From assembly GCA_964019165.1 (NCBI GenBank), contig OZ025276.1, positions 5,889,840-5,953,839 of the forward strand: a stretch of 64,000 nt of DNA, read 5' to 3'. Shown one piece after another: positions 61,201-64,000 of this stretch. The DNA is from Mastigias papua (Eukaryota; Cnidaria; Scyphozoa; Rhizostomeae; Mastigiidae). A program made the translations under genes and the position numbers. Each line of letters starts with the position of its first letter. Within the stretch, counting starts at the first letter, position 1. Below the pieces are notes generated by a model. That model worked only from the letters and a program-made list of their open reading frames with translations, searched no databases and had not been told where the DNA came from.

Positions 61201-62774
61201 CGTCTTGCGTCTCTTGTCGATCCTTATACTTAATTATTATTAACTTCTTAAGGGCAAATCAAATCTTGCCTGCTACTTAATTACGGCTTTTCTCTTTCGA
61301 TGGGTATCGTTGTTTTCTTATCTCGGCTTAACTTTGCTACTACCAATGGATTGGTGGACGTGGGGACCTATTAAGAAACCTGGCACACCTAATAATACCA
61401 AGTATAGGAACAGAACAAATCTAAGATTATTACAAATAACGCAATAAACTACCCAAAGCAATAGTTATTAAATTTCCCAAATAATACGGCAGTTAGTTAT
61501 TAAGAGCCCCTGGCACTGATTTCTGTCACGCTAGCGATAAAGGTACAGTTGTAACTGTCCACATGTTCGATATATGCTCAGCATATTTGCTGCAAAAACT
61601 GCTGATTATCAAAGCTCCTATTCTCCATAATATTGAAATAACAGTATAAATCTACTCATCAATTTTTTCTCAAAGTCTTCATCCTCATCTGGGGTGGGGG
61701 ATTATTGGAGGGGGGTTATTAACACTTTGAAGTGCTGGGGCTTATTAAAGGGGGCTTTTATGAGAGGGGGGCAAATCGAGGATTTACGGTACTAGAATAA
61801 GTATTATCACGATTATATTAACAATATATATTTTTCTATCGCATTAGGCACCAGCTGTAACAATAGGAAAGAGTCAAATGCAGTGAAAGAACACACGATG
61901 AATGGTATGAGCATATATTGATGATTGTGCACAATCAAAAATAAAAAATGCTTTGCATGCTCTAAAGTACAAGCTCTGACGATAATTGCGAAAATTGCAT
62001 CTAGAATAAACCGTCATCCATTCCTGTTCTTTAGGAGGATTGCTTTTTCTCGTCTCAAATGGGAATAATACCCTAAAGCGGAAAAGCTGGTTAAAACTTT
62101 GCCTCACTTGTACTCACAGCTAATATCTGGTGAAAGAGTTGTTTTCTGATGGGTTCCTATTGTTTGTTTAGAAGAGCAGATAGAAAAAACGCAAAGATTT
62201 AGCTCCGGGAATAATCGGTATATTCTCTGTGAGGTTGTAATCTCTGTCATCCTAGAGTGTTTTGTTCAAATTCGACTGAGATAGGACTTTGCAACTTTGC
62301 TCTCAATTTAAACAGCTTTTATTCCCAGTTTGTTTATGTAATCTGGATTTAGAAAACACTGCTTTGCAAGCAGAGAGATTCTGCGATAACACAAATGCTC
62401 AGTCATCCGTCGCTACAATACCGACGACAAACATCGCTCTTTTCCTTGTTTGTTTACAGATTAGAATGATTCTTGAAAATTAACTTCTTCAGTATTTAGC
62501 ATTGATATGGCTAAATATCCAATTATTACCTTAGCTAATTCATTTTTCAAAGGCCTGTAATCTGAAGGCAATCACTTTCACTTATGCAGTGATAAATTGT
62601 CTTTGTTGATTTCTCTGCATAGTTCATTGACGTCCAAGCACAAGAATGATTTGCTTAATGTACCTTAATGCTTGAAAGAGGAACATTATTTTTACAGATT
62701 CTAATAAGACTTACCTTATTTTTTATGTCAGCTGTCAATCCGTACCCTTTTGGTCTCATAGGCTCTTTAGACAT
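31025..62774 (-). CDS. Transgelin/calponin-family protein, five coding exons
   Basis: Joined exons (62774-62715, 44062-43923, 42554-42488, 42217-42080, 31207-31025) give about 195 residues, the usual length for transgelin and muscle protein 20. An N-terminal leader (MSKEPMRPKGYGLTADIKNK) leads into a calponin-homology domain: KYDPKLEADAIQWMEAIL, DGSILCNLINALAPGSVKKI, MENIGKFLHACENYGVSKTD, LFQSVDLFENQNMDAV and VKGIVALGRM. One calponin repeat follows (GIIGLQMGTNKGASQAGM, then GKTRAIID and stop). Proteins of this family bind actin filaments in the cytoplasm. All junctions are in phase with GT-AG splice sites and there are no stops, so the gene looks functional. Introns of 18.7 and 10.9 kb hold most of the window's transposons. 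Which paralogue (TAGLN, Mp20, calponin) cannot be said. Confidence 0.9.
31952..32228. mobile_element. 277-bp Tc1/mariner-type MITE, copy B
   Basis: CAATCTCTGCCAAAAGTCC ... ACTTTTGGCAGTGATTG. TA on the left, TC (decayed TA) on the right. It lies in the last intron of the transgelin-like gene, 2 kb from the copy that received the BEL element. Confidence 0.85.
32602..32982. mobile_element. Candidate MITE with CACGGTTTACCATT ends
   Basis: CACGGTTTACCATT at 32602 and 32756, and its reverse complement at about 32812 and 32969, make an outer and an inner inverted pair. An extra ACGGTTTACCA lies at 32591. No target duplication can be fixed. Confidence 0.45.
32983..34188. other. Intron sequence
   Basis: Last intron of the transgelin-like gene. 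The 109-codon - strand frame at 33033-33362 has no recognisable domain. Confidence 0.4.
34290..34783 (+). repeat. BEL 5' LTR
   Basis: 494 bp, TG...CA, no difference seen from the 3' LTR. Confidence 0.93.
34832..35614 (+). CDS. BEL Gag, N-terminal part up to an in-frame stop
   Basis: 260 codons from the first ATG after the primer site. There is a charged coiled-coil-like N terminus, then the retrotransposon capsid-type block LPKLELKRFSGKIHEFQEFWDSF (residues about 138-160) and a FKYLRSFLEEPAK / AIKLLKKRFGK segment. It ends at TAG (35612-35614). The next frame continues in the same register from the adjacent ATG, so this is one gag-pol frame cut by a single stop. Either the stop is a mutation or it is read through; BEL elements normally have one continuous frame. 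Confidence 0.88.
   Translation: MATDIEKVRKTRSTYRRSATKLVTRVEDALKKGVGRADEGKLKHYEDELKEKLCELKETDKLILDELIGKDNEEAIDKEMDDIGEYKEKISTTIYAIENALGELAIGPTSGQGQNSEANDSIVSISSSQAERRVNVRLPKLELKRFSGKIHEFQEFWDSFQSAIHDNENLSKVDKFKYLRSFLEEPAKSVIAGMSITDADYETAIKLLKKRFGKTEVIQRAHINQLINLAPVYNEKNISRLRTLHDQIEAHFRGLEAQGV
35615..39505 (+). CDS. BEL Gag-Pol: zinc knuckles, protease, RT, RNase H, integrase start
   Basis: 1296 codons. Cys-rich knuckles lie at residues about 97-160 (CVFC...; CFACLNSGHRAFEC; CRNCKGKHHVAVC). The aspartic protease has DTG at 225-227. RT starts near 440, with LVFDASC, VGDIEKAFL and the catalytic YVDD at 643-646. RNase H is around 830-980, with GFGDASKQAYCA and a YWLDSMTALYW block. An integrase HHCC zinc region (HRRSCHCGVKA ... 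CVVC) is followed by the core with catalytic Asp at 1217 and 1280. The frame ends at TAG inside the integrase core because of a one-base shift in an A-run near 39481. The rest of the integrase is in the next frame. Confidence 0.93.
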   Translation: MSTYSSIVVPVLMEKIPEVVRFNMIRATEKNQLKWALDDLLSALEKELEVRESHVPLLKYAGHGSAVAEKSTRPKTGYFQGGTATSLFVGKDKQRKCVFCTEDHPPEACENVKDTDQRKCILRKFAKCFACLNSGHRAFECKNRVSCRNCKGKHHVAVCHNNRPKSTASVAPKVYPHSPDAPAPLNANATSWVGKTGSGEDVALQTALAKVKGVKKECTMRILFDTGSHKSFIAAEAVDKIGLPVVRRERLGIQAFGSKEAEVRVREIVDVCLAPLDGRERVVVSCYVVDEVSCIPNVHPEVVRNLYPHLKGIWFSDVCRSEDTLAVDILIGSDAIWEFQEGTSIRGGPGEPVAVKTKLGWVLSGPLKIAGKKFKPVSSAVVNFLPSVNQGVDKRSIEENVNRLWDLETLGIRQDDEVHETIKDDILFTGNRYSVGLPWKIGHNKLPSNYENCVARLQGQIRKFKKDPLIFNECNKIITEQLENGVIEQVVELDEAEKVHYLPSQTVVRAEAETTKVRLVFDASCKDRRAGTSLNDCLHAGPSLTPFLFDILLRFREYRVALVGDIEKAFLNIEINPVDRDCLRFLWVSDINAKEQEILVYRYRTVVFGVRSSPFLLNAVLQHHIKTYQEDQDIVSKLLQSFYVDDLVSGCESIDKALELYQKAKERMLAGGFKLRKWKTNDVELLQEINKNESVEKEENSGQLDVSYAKETLGSAKDLGGKTKVLGLVWDSGKDEIEFDFGKMAIESGEKQPTKRNILSTLASLFDPLGLISPIGVSGKVLFQELCKDKLGWDDPISEERSIKWKAWQRELGVVKSIVLPRCVYDGSEGEVLSWQLHGFGDASKQAYCAIVYLVCETTRGIHVSLLSSKTRVAPLKGLSIPRLELLSARNLAVLMNTVYNALKTQIKIDCIRYWLDSMTALYWIFNNGEWKQWVQYRVSEILKLTNKENWGHVEGTNNPADIGSRGVSASHLRDSQLWWNGPGWLKKGRSEWPRSLAINESEEVIKERKKVNVLAVVVKEAKDIGQVIDVNRYSTFEKLLRVTAIVLRFIRNLKNRKEGKELERGNLSVTEIRHAEKHWAQQAQLTLKNDVSFKKIACQLNIIEIDGVYVCKGRLENVDMPIASKYPIYLPKDNRITELIIIDCHRRSCHCGVKATLAELRSRFWVPKGRQQVKKVLRKCVVCKKLEGRPFNEPQTAPLPEYRVNKAPPFSKIGVDFAGPLYVKQEKGKMVKCYICLFSCCVTRALHLELVKDLSAPTFLNYLRRFCARRGTPDLINSDNAKTFKSTAKIVEKSC
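39486..40319 (+). CDS. BEL integrase C-terminal part (shifted frame)
   Basis: Continues the integrase: WQGGHFERLIGCVKRCLRK, with the catalytic Glu in HFE. ILNSRPLTY and LTPSHLIFGR follow, then the DUF5641-like C-terminal domain with GDVVLIQDDNVKRGMWKMGIV. It overlaps the previous frame by 20 bases, and the break is a one-base difference. The purine tract and 3' LTR follow directly. Confidence 0.9.
   Translation: MLKSLARDPEVVTYLQSSRIEWKFNLEVSPWQGGHFERLIGCVKRCLRKVIGNARLSYDELSTVLTEIECILNSRPLTYSYSEFGEEVLTPSHLIFGRRLTSLSTGFSNCVRCDDNDSQFNLSKRFLYLSRTLSHFWNRWRREYLPDLREAHRMNAKSSAEAKTGDVVLIQDDNVKRGMWKMGIVEEVIKGKDGYIRGAKVRKIGKGKPEILNRPLQKLFPLEIVSSKPCEKSENVEKREIKLLNASEGKNANENRPRPCRAAAQDARWKSQLMLGP
40339..40832 (+). 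repeat. BEL 3' LTR
   Basis: 494 bp, no difference seen from the 5' LTR. Confidence 0.93.
41014..41749. other. Intron sequence
   Basis: No gene. A GAATCAGCG/CGCTGATTC hairpin lies at 41402-41438. Confidence 0.4.
41750..42012. mobile_element. MITE of the 277-bp family, diverged copy E
   Basis: CAATCCCTGCCAAAAGTC ... GGACTTTTGGCATTGATT, with internal blocks recognisable (CAATGTTGAATTA, GACCGGAAATT). 263 bp, in the orientation of copy A. TA on the right, TG on the left. Confidence 0.8.
42080..42217 (-). CDS. Transgelin-like exon 4
   Basis: 46 codons, phase 0 at both ends, acceptor CTAG|ATG, donor ATG|GTAAGG. It encodes the second half of the CH domain (MENIGKFLHACENYGV ... GIVALGRM). Confidence 0.95.
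42488..42554 (-). CDS. Transgelin-like exon 3
   Basis: 67 bp: one base completing Asn, then LINALAPGSVKKINKGSQPLIL. Acceptor CCAG|T, donor TTG|GTGAGT. Confidence 0.93.
42555..43588. other. Intron 2 sequence
   Basis: No recognisable gene or repeat family. Confidence 0.4.
43589..43724. mobile_element. Short TIR MITE
   Basis: A 19-bp perfect inverted repeat, TCATCTCACATCAAATGTC, at both ends of 136 bp in intron 2. No clear duplication. Confidence 0.6.
43923..44062 (-). CDS. Transgelin-like exon 2
   Basis: 140 bp, acceptor TCTGCAG|ATT, donor CAA|GTATGC, phase 0 in and 2 out. First half of the CH domain: ILSKYDPKLEADAIQWMEAI and DQVHKVLKDGSILC. Confidence 0.95.
44322..45625 (-). mobile_element. 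pogo/Tigger-type DNA transposon, decayed
   Basis: Inverted ends CAGTATTCTCTCCAATTAGC / CAGTATTCTTTCCAATTAAC, flanked by TA (44320-44321, 45626-45627), 1304 bp. CAGT ends, the TA target and the remnant at 44640-44878 fit pogo/Tigger. Repeated GTGTCCG(C/T)(C/T)AATT words mark both ends. An 18-bp-stem hairpin (44333-44380, ACACCGT loop side) sits just inside the left end. Confidence 0.82.
44640..44878 (-). pseudogene. Tigger-like transposase C-terminal remnant
   Basis: Right to left: acidic VEDVEEVSSDDSEKDDE, then EEKIATYEALRMID. After a one-base shift near 44753 come SSLKERLEIIH and QQSIKNFFK. The acidic stretch followed by a helix and a closing Q-x-x-I-x-x-FF is typical of Tigger transposases. 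The DDE domain is not present. Confidence 0.65.
45935..46475 (+). pseudogene. LINE 3' fragment
   Basis: RT C terminus: APLLQRLGWPSVQQL, MVYKSLNSLAPQYLSDLF (frame break near 46095), then NGQKSFAYRGASLWNSL and a stop at 46286. The 3' tail is AT-rich and ends in an AAATGA-rich stretch. It differs in wording from the 46880 and 50966 copies. Confidence 0.75.
46637..46792. mobile_element. Weak TIR element
   Basis: ACAATCAAAAGTTCG...CGTTATAAG on the left and ACAGTATAATCTGG...GGTTATAC (inverted) on the right, about 60 percent alike. It may be a decayed Tigger-type MITE. Confidence 0.35.
46880..48200 (+). pseudogene. L2/CR1-type LINE, copy 2, 5' truncated
   Basis: RT from DWYSGL onward: FVDLKKAFNTVDHDI (about 46933-46977), QGSCLDPLLF (about 47110), the catalytic YADD at about 47199-47210 and LNVAKTQSMVIST, ending at a stop at 47351. 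More blocks continue to about 48000 with further stops (KYLGVHIDN, LQKLQNRAARVVTG, FKSVNGLAPQYL). It is closely related to the 50966-54430 copy and shares its 3' hairpin at 48133-48176. Confidence 0.85.
48133..48176 (+). other. LINE 3' UTR hairpin, copy 2
   Basis: Outer stem GGAGGG/CCCTCC, inner CCCTT/AAGGG, apical CAG/CTG. Same fold as 54347-54390 despite changes in the loop. Confidence 0.65.
48216..48812. other. Intron 1 sequence, locally CpG-rich
   Basis: No gene fixed. 48595-48710 is unusually CpG-rich (GGCGCCGACGGCGC) and ends in a donor-like AGAG|GTGAGT on the + strand. It could be an untranslated exon of an unseen transcript. Confidence 0.3.
48821..49048. mobile_element. hAT-type MITE with perfect 8-bp duplication
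   Basis: AAATAGAG on both sides (48813-48820, 49049-49056). Ends CAGGGGTGTCAAACTC and CACATATGTCAAACTT (inverted), with GGGCCACAT blocks inside. The 8-bp duplication and CA(G/C) ends identify hAT. Confidence 0.9.
49057..50957. other. Intron 1 sequence
   Basis: No supported gene or repeat. 50937-50965 matches 56948-56976 in inverted orientation. Confidence 0.4.
50966..51204 (+). pseudogene. LINE ORF1, SGNH-hydrolase-like C terminus
   Basis: Reads NPNVRIIVSSILLQKYDT, NAALERNCFSNGWDFLNNSN, GMHLTPEGYHLFASNL and stop. The closing H in GMHLTPEG with a preceding D resembles the Asp/His end of the SGNH esterase domain found in ORF1 of CR1/L2 LINEs. The N-terminal catalytic Ser part is lost. Confidence 0.7.
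51314..54156 (+). pseudogene. LINE ORF2: APE endonuclease and reverse transcriptase, one frameshift
   Basis: The APE endonuclease starts MASLNVNGLRSH, with ILALNETKLD (catalytic Glu), then CGGGISIYV and LFVAWYRP. The frame changes once near 51660, in a TTTCAAAAATC stretch. After it come MGDINCDLS, TLIDHIA and LSDHYMVF (catalytic His). The 812-codon second part (51718-54156) holds the RT: PIFKDGDKSAKENYRPIS, SGFRSLHSTATALL, FVDLKKAFDTVDH (catalytic Asp), GVPQGSCLGPLLF and YADD at about 53321-53332. It continues through KYLGVHIDN and KLQNRAARIITG to GFSYKGSKMWNSLP. A single frameshift makes this one of the younger elements in the window. Confidence 0.92.
54347..54390 (+). other. LINE 3' UTR hairpin, copy 1
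   Basis: GGAGGG/CCCTCC outer stem, CCCTT/AAGGG, then CAGC-TGTA-GCTG apex, followed by the AATAATAA tail. It is probably the RNA structure recognised by the element's own RT, as known for L2-like LINEs. Confidence 0.68.
54437..56667. other. Intron 1 sequence
   Basis: The - strand frame 54714-54391 (107 codons) runs into the LINE tail and has no recognised domain. The rest is AT-rich without features. Confidence 0.35.
56668..56786 (-). pseudogene. THAP-like zinc finger start
   Basis: From ATG at 56786 the - strand reads MDNEWNRNR, then YCAAVSCSNN with C-x4-C, then RPGNQFY, the opening of a THAP domain. A TGA at 56690-56688 falls where the domain should continue, and a donor-like TATG|GTGAGT follows at 56668. 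No second half (W, C..HF) was found downstream. Probably a remnant, perhaps of a P-type transposon or a captured exon. Confidence 0.38.
57001..57277. mobile_element. 277-bp Tc1/mariner-type MITE, copy D
   Basis: TA on both sides (56999-57000, 57278-57279). Ends and length equal copy B. Confidence 0.9.
57280..57879. other. Intron 1 sequence
   Basis: The - strand 119-codon frame (57725-57366) is hydrophobic in part but matches nothing I recognise. Confidence 0.35.
57880..58190 (-). pseudogene. LINE RT C-terminal fragment
   Basis: KIINGFFPDCLCSLPP, RYDLKNTDSFLAPECRTDAFK and LSLFKTNLIG in order, the closing blocks of a LINE ORF2. Confidence 0.65.
58520..59403 (-). pseudogene. LINE RT C-terminal half
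   Basis: Right to left: IADDNSIYFES (RT catalytic box, first residue changed, about 59400-59370), VKKWLDATKLFLYIDQTNYVMFHS, then after a frame break SFLQYGIVVWGLTF and IQKMAIKIIS, and 58844-58563 with SSVHSFNTRQS and SLYGLKSI. Several stops. Similar in type to the 13660-16010 element. Confidence 0.72.
59404..60067. other. Intron 1 sequence
   Basis: No supported feature. Confidence 0.4.
60068..60591. mobile_element. TIR MITE, GGGGATGTTCAAT ends
   Basis: GGGGATGTTCAATAATTACG on the left and GGGACTGTTCAATTGTTATG (inverted) on the right, about 26 bp alike. 524 bp without transposase. The target duplication is unclear. Confidence 0.65.
60943..61789. mobile_element. TIR MITE, CCGTAAATCC family, copy 2
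   Basis: CCGTAAATCCTGGAATTAGC and the inverted CCGTAAATCCTCGATTTGC, flanked by TA. Shares GGGGCTTATT(C/A) words with 22978-23289. Contains a (CTTGCGT)n run at about 61173-61210. Confidence 0.82.
61173..61210 (+). repeat. Heptanucleotide tandem repeat
   Basis: About five units of CTTGCGT, one with A for G. Confidence 0.85.
61790..62714. other. Intron 1, 5' end
   Basis: No gene recognised; it ends at the exon 1 donor. Confidence 0.4.
62715..62774 (-). CDS. Transgelin-like exon 1
   Basis: 20 codons, ATG at 62774-62772, MSKEPMRPKGYGLTADIKNK, donor AAG|GTAAGT. The (R/K)GYGL(T/S)A leader and the phase-0 join to ILSKYDPKLE are as expected for transgelin-type proteins. Confidence 0.9.
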
Positions 62775-63251
62775 TCTGATTTTACTACGGATAAAAAGCC
62801 CGAAAATGAAGGCAAACTATCACGTCACTGCAATTTGGAAACTCAGTTAGATATTACTTCGCTGTCTTTTAAATGGCAAAGGGCGTAGTATCTATCACGT
62901 GCATAATTGCAGACACTGATTTCTAAAGATGCATTCGATCAGACCACTTCCGTTGACTGCTGCTTTCCAAATATGGTAGGATCTCAGCTTGATTACCAGA
63001 CCGTTATCCCATTTCAACTAAATGGACTGGAATATTTTTAAAGGGTTGGACTCTAATCGTATCTCAATCTCAATACACACCCTGGGATTTTGGTAAGGTC
63101 AATAAGAGAGGATCAGACTATCAAAGCTATTGATAGTAAAGAACTGTATGTGAACAACTGATCTGCGTTAGGCTATACATGTGAACTAACATTGAGAGTT
63201 ACGCAAAAGCAAACAAGAAGTTTTTGAGAAGTCAATGCGCCATAGTACACA
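62775..63251. other. 5' flank of the transgelin-like gene
   Basis: Probably 5' UTR and promoter on the - strand. No clear TATA box was identified. Confidence 0.3.
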
Positions 63252-63702
63252 CTTTTTTTATAAGGAACCACTTTATAAGGAACTTACTTGTAGAAGGCCA
63301 AAATATTTAAAGAACTTATACTACTAAAGGAAAAATCCCTAAGGAACTTCTCATTTTCAAATTCCGAGTGCTGTACCCAGATGCAAGTGAAGATTACATT
63401 ACATTGGATGATATCAGTGGAATAGACATGATACTTCTTGATTGAAATTATGCTTTTGAATATACAAAACTTATTTCCTGCCGCATTTGTGCTTTTGAGC
63501 TTGAGTTCTAGCCAGAATTAAAGGTAAAATTCAGAATTTCACAGCTTTTCTAGTGTCTGTGCCATTCCTGTGGCACTCTATGTGCAGTGAAAATTAAGGA
63601 ACTATTAAGGAACTTTTAGTACTAGAATTTGATGAAGAGGTCCGAAAATAAGGAACTTTTAGAACTAGGCCTTTAGCTGGGTTCCTTATATAAAAAATAG
63701 CG
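63252..63702. mobile_element. TIR element with AAGGAACTT repeats
   Basis: TTTTTTATAAGGAACC on the left and the inverted TTTTTTATATAAGGAACC on the right. AAGGAACT-like words recur at about 63277, 63340, 63597, 63607 and 63650. No transposase. Confidence 0.6.
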
Positions 63703-63868
63703 TGCAATCACACCAAACATTGCATACGATGATGACTGACATGTAGCGTGCAAGAGAACAAGCTCAGATGATAATGTTAATACGAATTATTGGTTTTTCC
63801 CAACCCTGTCTGCTGTTGCACTTGCGTAATTACAGAACTGTCATGAAAATGGCGAAAATTTCATTTAG

Positions 63869-63880
63869 TATATATAAAGG
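63869..63880 (+). promoter_or_regulatory. TATA box at the right edge
   Basis: TATATATAAAGG, with a pyrimidine-rich CTCCTTTC initiator-like stretch about 30 bp downstream and an open ATG at 63926. Confidence 0.4.
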
Positions 63881-63925
63881 GGGCTTTAGCTCCTTAGTTT
63901 TCTCCTTTCAATATCGGACAACAGG

Positions 63926-64000
63926 ATGTGGGAGAAATTGAAGTTGCTAGAAAATACCCGACCCGAAGGGGATTCAGACTCAAAATCCCTGAATGTGTAT
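63926..64000 (+). CDS. Possible first exon of an unknown gene (partial)
   Basis: 25 codons open to the window end (MWEKLKLLENTRPEGDSDSK...), in context CAGGATGTG. It would be divergent from the transgelin-like gene with about 1.1 kb between. The function is not recognisable. Confidence 0.35.
   Translation, partial: MWEKLKLLENTRPEGDSDSKSLNVY

Overview
This is animal nuclear DNA, AT-rich, with spliced genes, long introns and dense transposable elements. There are no bacterial operons and no CRISPR array. The repeat community (Penelope-like, DIRS-like, BEL/Pao, several LINE clades, Tc1/mariner, pogo/Tigger and hAT non-autonomous elements) and the two host genes fit a non-vertebrate marine metazoan. 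A cnidarian is my best guess, but this is inference and no marker in the window proves it.

Two host genes were recognised by assembling exons by hand. A C11orf65/MFI homologue runs on the + strand (coding exons at 16286-16380, 16816-16869, 24131-24295 and 25187-25239), with a TATA-box promoter at 16236. A transgelin/calponin-family gene runs on the - strand from the ATG at 62774 to the stop at 31025 (exons at 62715-62774, 43923-44062, 42488-42554, 42080-42217 and 31025-31207). All its junctions are in phase and give about 195 residues: a CH domain plus one calponin repeat. The genes converge tail to tail across 25.2-31.0 kb. A possible third gene starts at the right edge (TATA at 63869, ATG at 63926).

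Layout. 0-3.7 kb: two copies of an R2/NeSL-type LINE with a restriction-like endonuclease, the first interrupted by another LINE tail. 4.4-6.7 kb: two Penelope-like elements of different families whose 3' ends meet at one TA microsatellite. 7.1-11.8 kb: a decayed DIRS-like tyrosine-recombinase retrotransposon with inverted repeats and a nested 277-bp MITE. 13.7-16.0 kb: a decayed - strand LINE. 16.2-25.2 kb: the C11orf65 homologue, whose large intron holds a long inverted repeat, several TIR elements and a LINE fragment. 27.7-29.8 kb: TA/TG microsatellites, two palindromes carrying hammerhead-like cores, and a second Penelope copy ending in a well-formed minimal hammerhead ribozyme. 31.0-62.8 kb: the transgelin gene. 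Its last intron holds a BEL/Pao element with LTRs identical by eye, sitting inside a 277-bp MITE. Its first intron holds a Tigger element, two copies of one LINE family sharing a 3' hairpin, a hAT MITE and LINE fragments.

The most interesting signal is the repeated CTGATGA...stem...CGAAACG motif. It recurs at the ends of Penelope elements and as head-to-head inverted pairs (19.8/21.2 kb, 27.9 kb, 28.2 kb). A separate, better hammerhead fold is present in two copies (29.70 kb + and 6.35 kb -). All coding and structural calls here come from reading the sequence; no database search was possible.
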